Part shown: piece after piece, positions 62,847-64,000 of the stretch
Position numbering within the stretch: position 1 is the stretch's first letter
How the letters are laid out: every line of letters begins with the position of its first letter
Assembly (NCBI RefSeq): GCF_002786295.1
Contig: NZ_PGTC01000015.1
Span: 270,669-334,668 of the forward strand
Length of the DNA: 64,000 nucleotides
Direction of reading: 5' to 3'
Source of the DNA: Pseudooceanicola marinus
GTDB taxonomy: Bacteria; Pseudomonadota; Alphaproteobacteria; Rhodobacterales; Rhodobacteraceae
Notes under the pieces: model-generated
Told to the model about the DNA's origin: nothing
The model's database searches: none
The model's input: the letters and a program-made list of their open reading frames with translations, nothing else
Made by a program: the position numbers and the translations under genes

Positions 62847-64000
62847 ATGCCCCTGACGTTGGAAAGCCGGCTTACCCTTCCAGCTATTGTTGGGCGGGCG
62901 AGTTCCTGGATCTCGGGCGTGCCCGAGGCCCGCAATGCGCACCTCTACCTGTCGCCGGAAACCGGCCGCTACGTGCGGGCCGGCGCCCCGGCGTCCTTCT
63001 CGCAAATGGGCACGTTTGAGGCCGCAGGCACGCGCTATGAGCGCACCTCCGGCGGGGCCTATCTGCCACGAGGAGTGGACGTGCCGCGTCTCGCGGACTT
63101 CGGGTCCGGGGAGCGTCGGTGGTTTCTGACGGGGGAGTACACGAACGCGCTCCGGTGGTCTGAGGACATGACCCAATCCGCGTGGGTTAAAAACAATGGC
63201 GCCACTGTCGAGCCAGGAGGGATATTGAGCCGCCTGGGGCTGCCCTGCGCCAAGATCAACATTCCGCCTGGTGGGGACCAAAAGCTGCGACAGTTCGTCG
63301 ACGTGACTGCTGTGCCGGACGGCACTCCGATCACGTACTCTTTCGAGGCGCACGTCGACGGGCCTCAGACCGTTGCTGTCCGCCCTTTCAGCGATGGTGC
63401 CGGGTTCACGGGTGGGCAGCAAGACTTCGACCTCGACCCCGGTTGGAATGAGCTTTCCATGACAGTGGGTAAGCCCGCTGGTGCCACCGCCGTCTACTTT
63501 TCGGTTATGGGTGAGCAGAGCGCGTACAGCTACCACATGGCGGCCGCGAACCTCACGGCTACGCCTATTCGAACGGCGCCGGTCATTACCGAAGGCAGCG
63601 CGGTGACCTCTGCCCCGGAGCTCTTCAACTCGGACCTGTCGGGGTTCGACCTGTCGGGCGGCGTCTGGGTGTTTTTCGACGGCGCAATGTACGGAACCAA
63701 TGAGCCGTTCCCGCCATATTTCACCATCCAATCCGACGTGAACAACCGCCTCACCGTGTTCCAGAATACCGCGAACGGTGTGATCCGCGCTCTACAGACG
63801 TCCGCCGGGGCGGGCGAAGGAATAAACGGGCCTGTCGTTCCGCCCGGCGACCCTGCGAAGTTCGCGGTGAGGTTCGAGCCGGATAACATGGCGTTCATTG
63901 TCGGCGGCGTAACCGCCGGGACGGTGGCCTCGGTCGGATATCCAGCCGGACTTTCTGATTTTCACCTCGGCGCTCGGGATGCAGGCGGGGCTGGCAAGCC
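62847..64000 (+). CDS. large phage surface/spike protein with ligand-binding domains, open at right edge
   Basis: At least 384 residues, no stop before the window end. ATG 62847 lies four bases after the spike-base stop. A 100-residue N-terminal region (LESRLTLPAIVGRASSWISG) is followed by NALRWSEDMTQSAWVKNNGA, the hallmark of phage carbohydrate-binding/LamG-like structural proteins, a beta-sandwich (about 130-235) and a second module from about 250 (LFNSDLSGFDLSGGVWVFFDGA). A likely receptor-binding spike or tail fibre. In GTA terms it occupies the place of GhsB next to GhsA. Confidence 0.65.
   Translation, partial: MPLTLESRLTLPAIVGRASSWISGVPEARNAHLYLSPETGRYVRAGAPASFSQMGTFEAAGTRYERTSGGAYLPRGVDVPRLADFGSGERRWFLTGEYTNALRWSEDMTQSAWVKNNGATVEPGGILSRLGLPCAKINIPPGGDQKLRQFVDVTAVPDGTPITYSFEAHVDGPQTVAVRPFSDGAGFTGGQQDFDLDPGWNELSMTVGKPAGATAVYFSVMGEQSAYSYHMAAANLTATPIRTAPVITEGSAVTSAPELFNSDLSGFDLSGGVWVFFDGAMYGTNEPFPPYFTIQSDVNNRLTVFQNTANGVIRALQTSAGAGEGINGPVVPPGDPAKFAVRFEPDNMAFIVGGVTAGTVASVGYPAGLSDFHLGARDAGGAGK

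Larger units (their letters stand above)
61060..64000 (+). mobile_element. left part of an integrated phage or GTA-like element
   Basis: Starts at the broken tRNA-Ser and runs past the window end. Support: a change to less GC-biased third positions and more T-rich text, spaced repeats at the junction, compact small genes without chromosomal homologues I can recognise, a spike-base-like gene and a large ligand-binding structural gene. No integrase, terminase, capsid or portal gene lies within the visible 2.9 kb, so the type and far end are unknown. Confidence 0.7.

Overview
The window is high-GC DNA from an alphaproteobacterium, most likely a member of the Rhodobacteraceae (Rhodobacter/Paracoccus/Roseobacter lineage). 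The evidence is the gene content and order: a DUF6478-type protein, cytochrome-c-linked urate oxidase PuuD, the 41-residue one-cysteine form of L36, mlaA directly overlapping mlaC, and a spike-base protein of the Rhodobacter gene-transfer-agent type. A palindromic intergenic element at 11.6 kb is of a kind I know from this family. Almost all of the first 60.8 kb is dense, compact chromosomal sequence with many 4-base ATGA/GTGA gene overlaps. No rRNA, CRISPR array or insertion sequence was seen.

Layout. 0-1.4 kb: two tandem CPBP membrane proteases (one cut by the window edge). 1.5-6.6 kb: ilvD, a lipoprotein, a DUF6478 protein and its small neighbour, and a LysR regulator. 6.6-9.7 kb: a four-gene minus-strand operon (CinA-like, GNAT, AhpD-like, OmpA-like), divergent from sfsA and followed by map. 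11.7-16 kb: rsmD with a ferredoxin-reductase-like flavoprotein, a peroxiredoxin, a small Cys-phosphatase and a GntR regulator. 15.7-19.4 kb: MscS channel, pterin dehydratase, FemAB/GNAT-like protein, glycerophosphodiesterase and RidA. 19.7-22.7 kb: a type I secretion ABC/HlyD pair without visible cargo. 23.2-29 kb: mlaA-mlaC, a class A penicillin-binding protein, and glnK-amtB. 29-35.4 kb: rhodanese, PuuD, mutL-rmuC and DUF3775. 35.5-39 kb: both enzymes of the saccharopine pathway of lysine breakdown, divergent from an M20 amidohydrolase. 39-41.7 kb: an OmpR-type regulator and hybrid histidine kinase.

42-51.1 kb is one long plus-strand operon: an acyl-CoA synthetase, a complete Liv-type ABC importer (two ATPases, two permeases, binding protein) and a PaaK-like CoA ligase. 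It also holds a 34-codon ORF and two overlapping genes for tiny membrane proteins placed between the permeases. The gene set suggests import of a carboxylic acid followed by CoA activation rather than amino-acid uptake. 51-60.8 kb holds rpmJ, tRNA-Val(GAC), an N-formylglutamate amidohydrolase, DinB, a Nudix protein, pyrF, clpB behind a clear heat-shock promoter, a decayed ABC-ATPase remnant, a VOC protein and ychF.

At 61.02 kb a tRNA-Ser(GCT) gene begins but stops being tRNA-like just after the anticodon stem. From there to the window end the sequence changes character: looser codon use, five regularly spaced GCGC repeats, three unrecognised small genes, a spike-base-like protein and the start of a large surface-binding structural protein. 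I read this as the edge of an integrated phage or gene-transfer-agent-like element. This junction and its spike module, and the small membrane proteins in the ABC operon, are the parts most worth following up.
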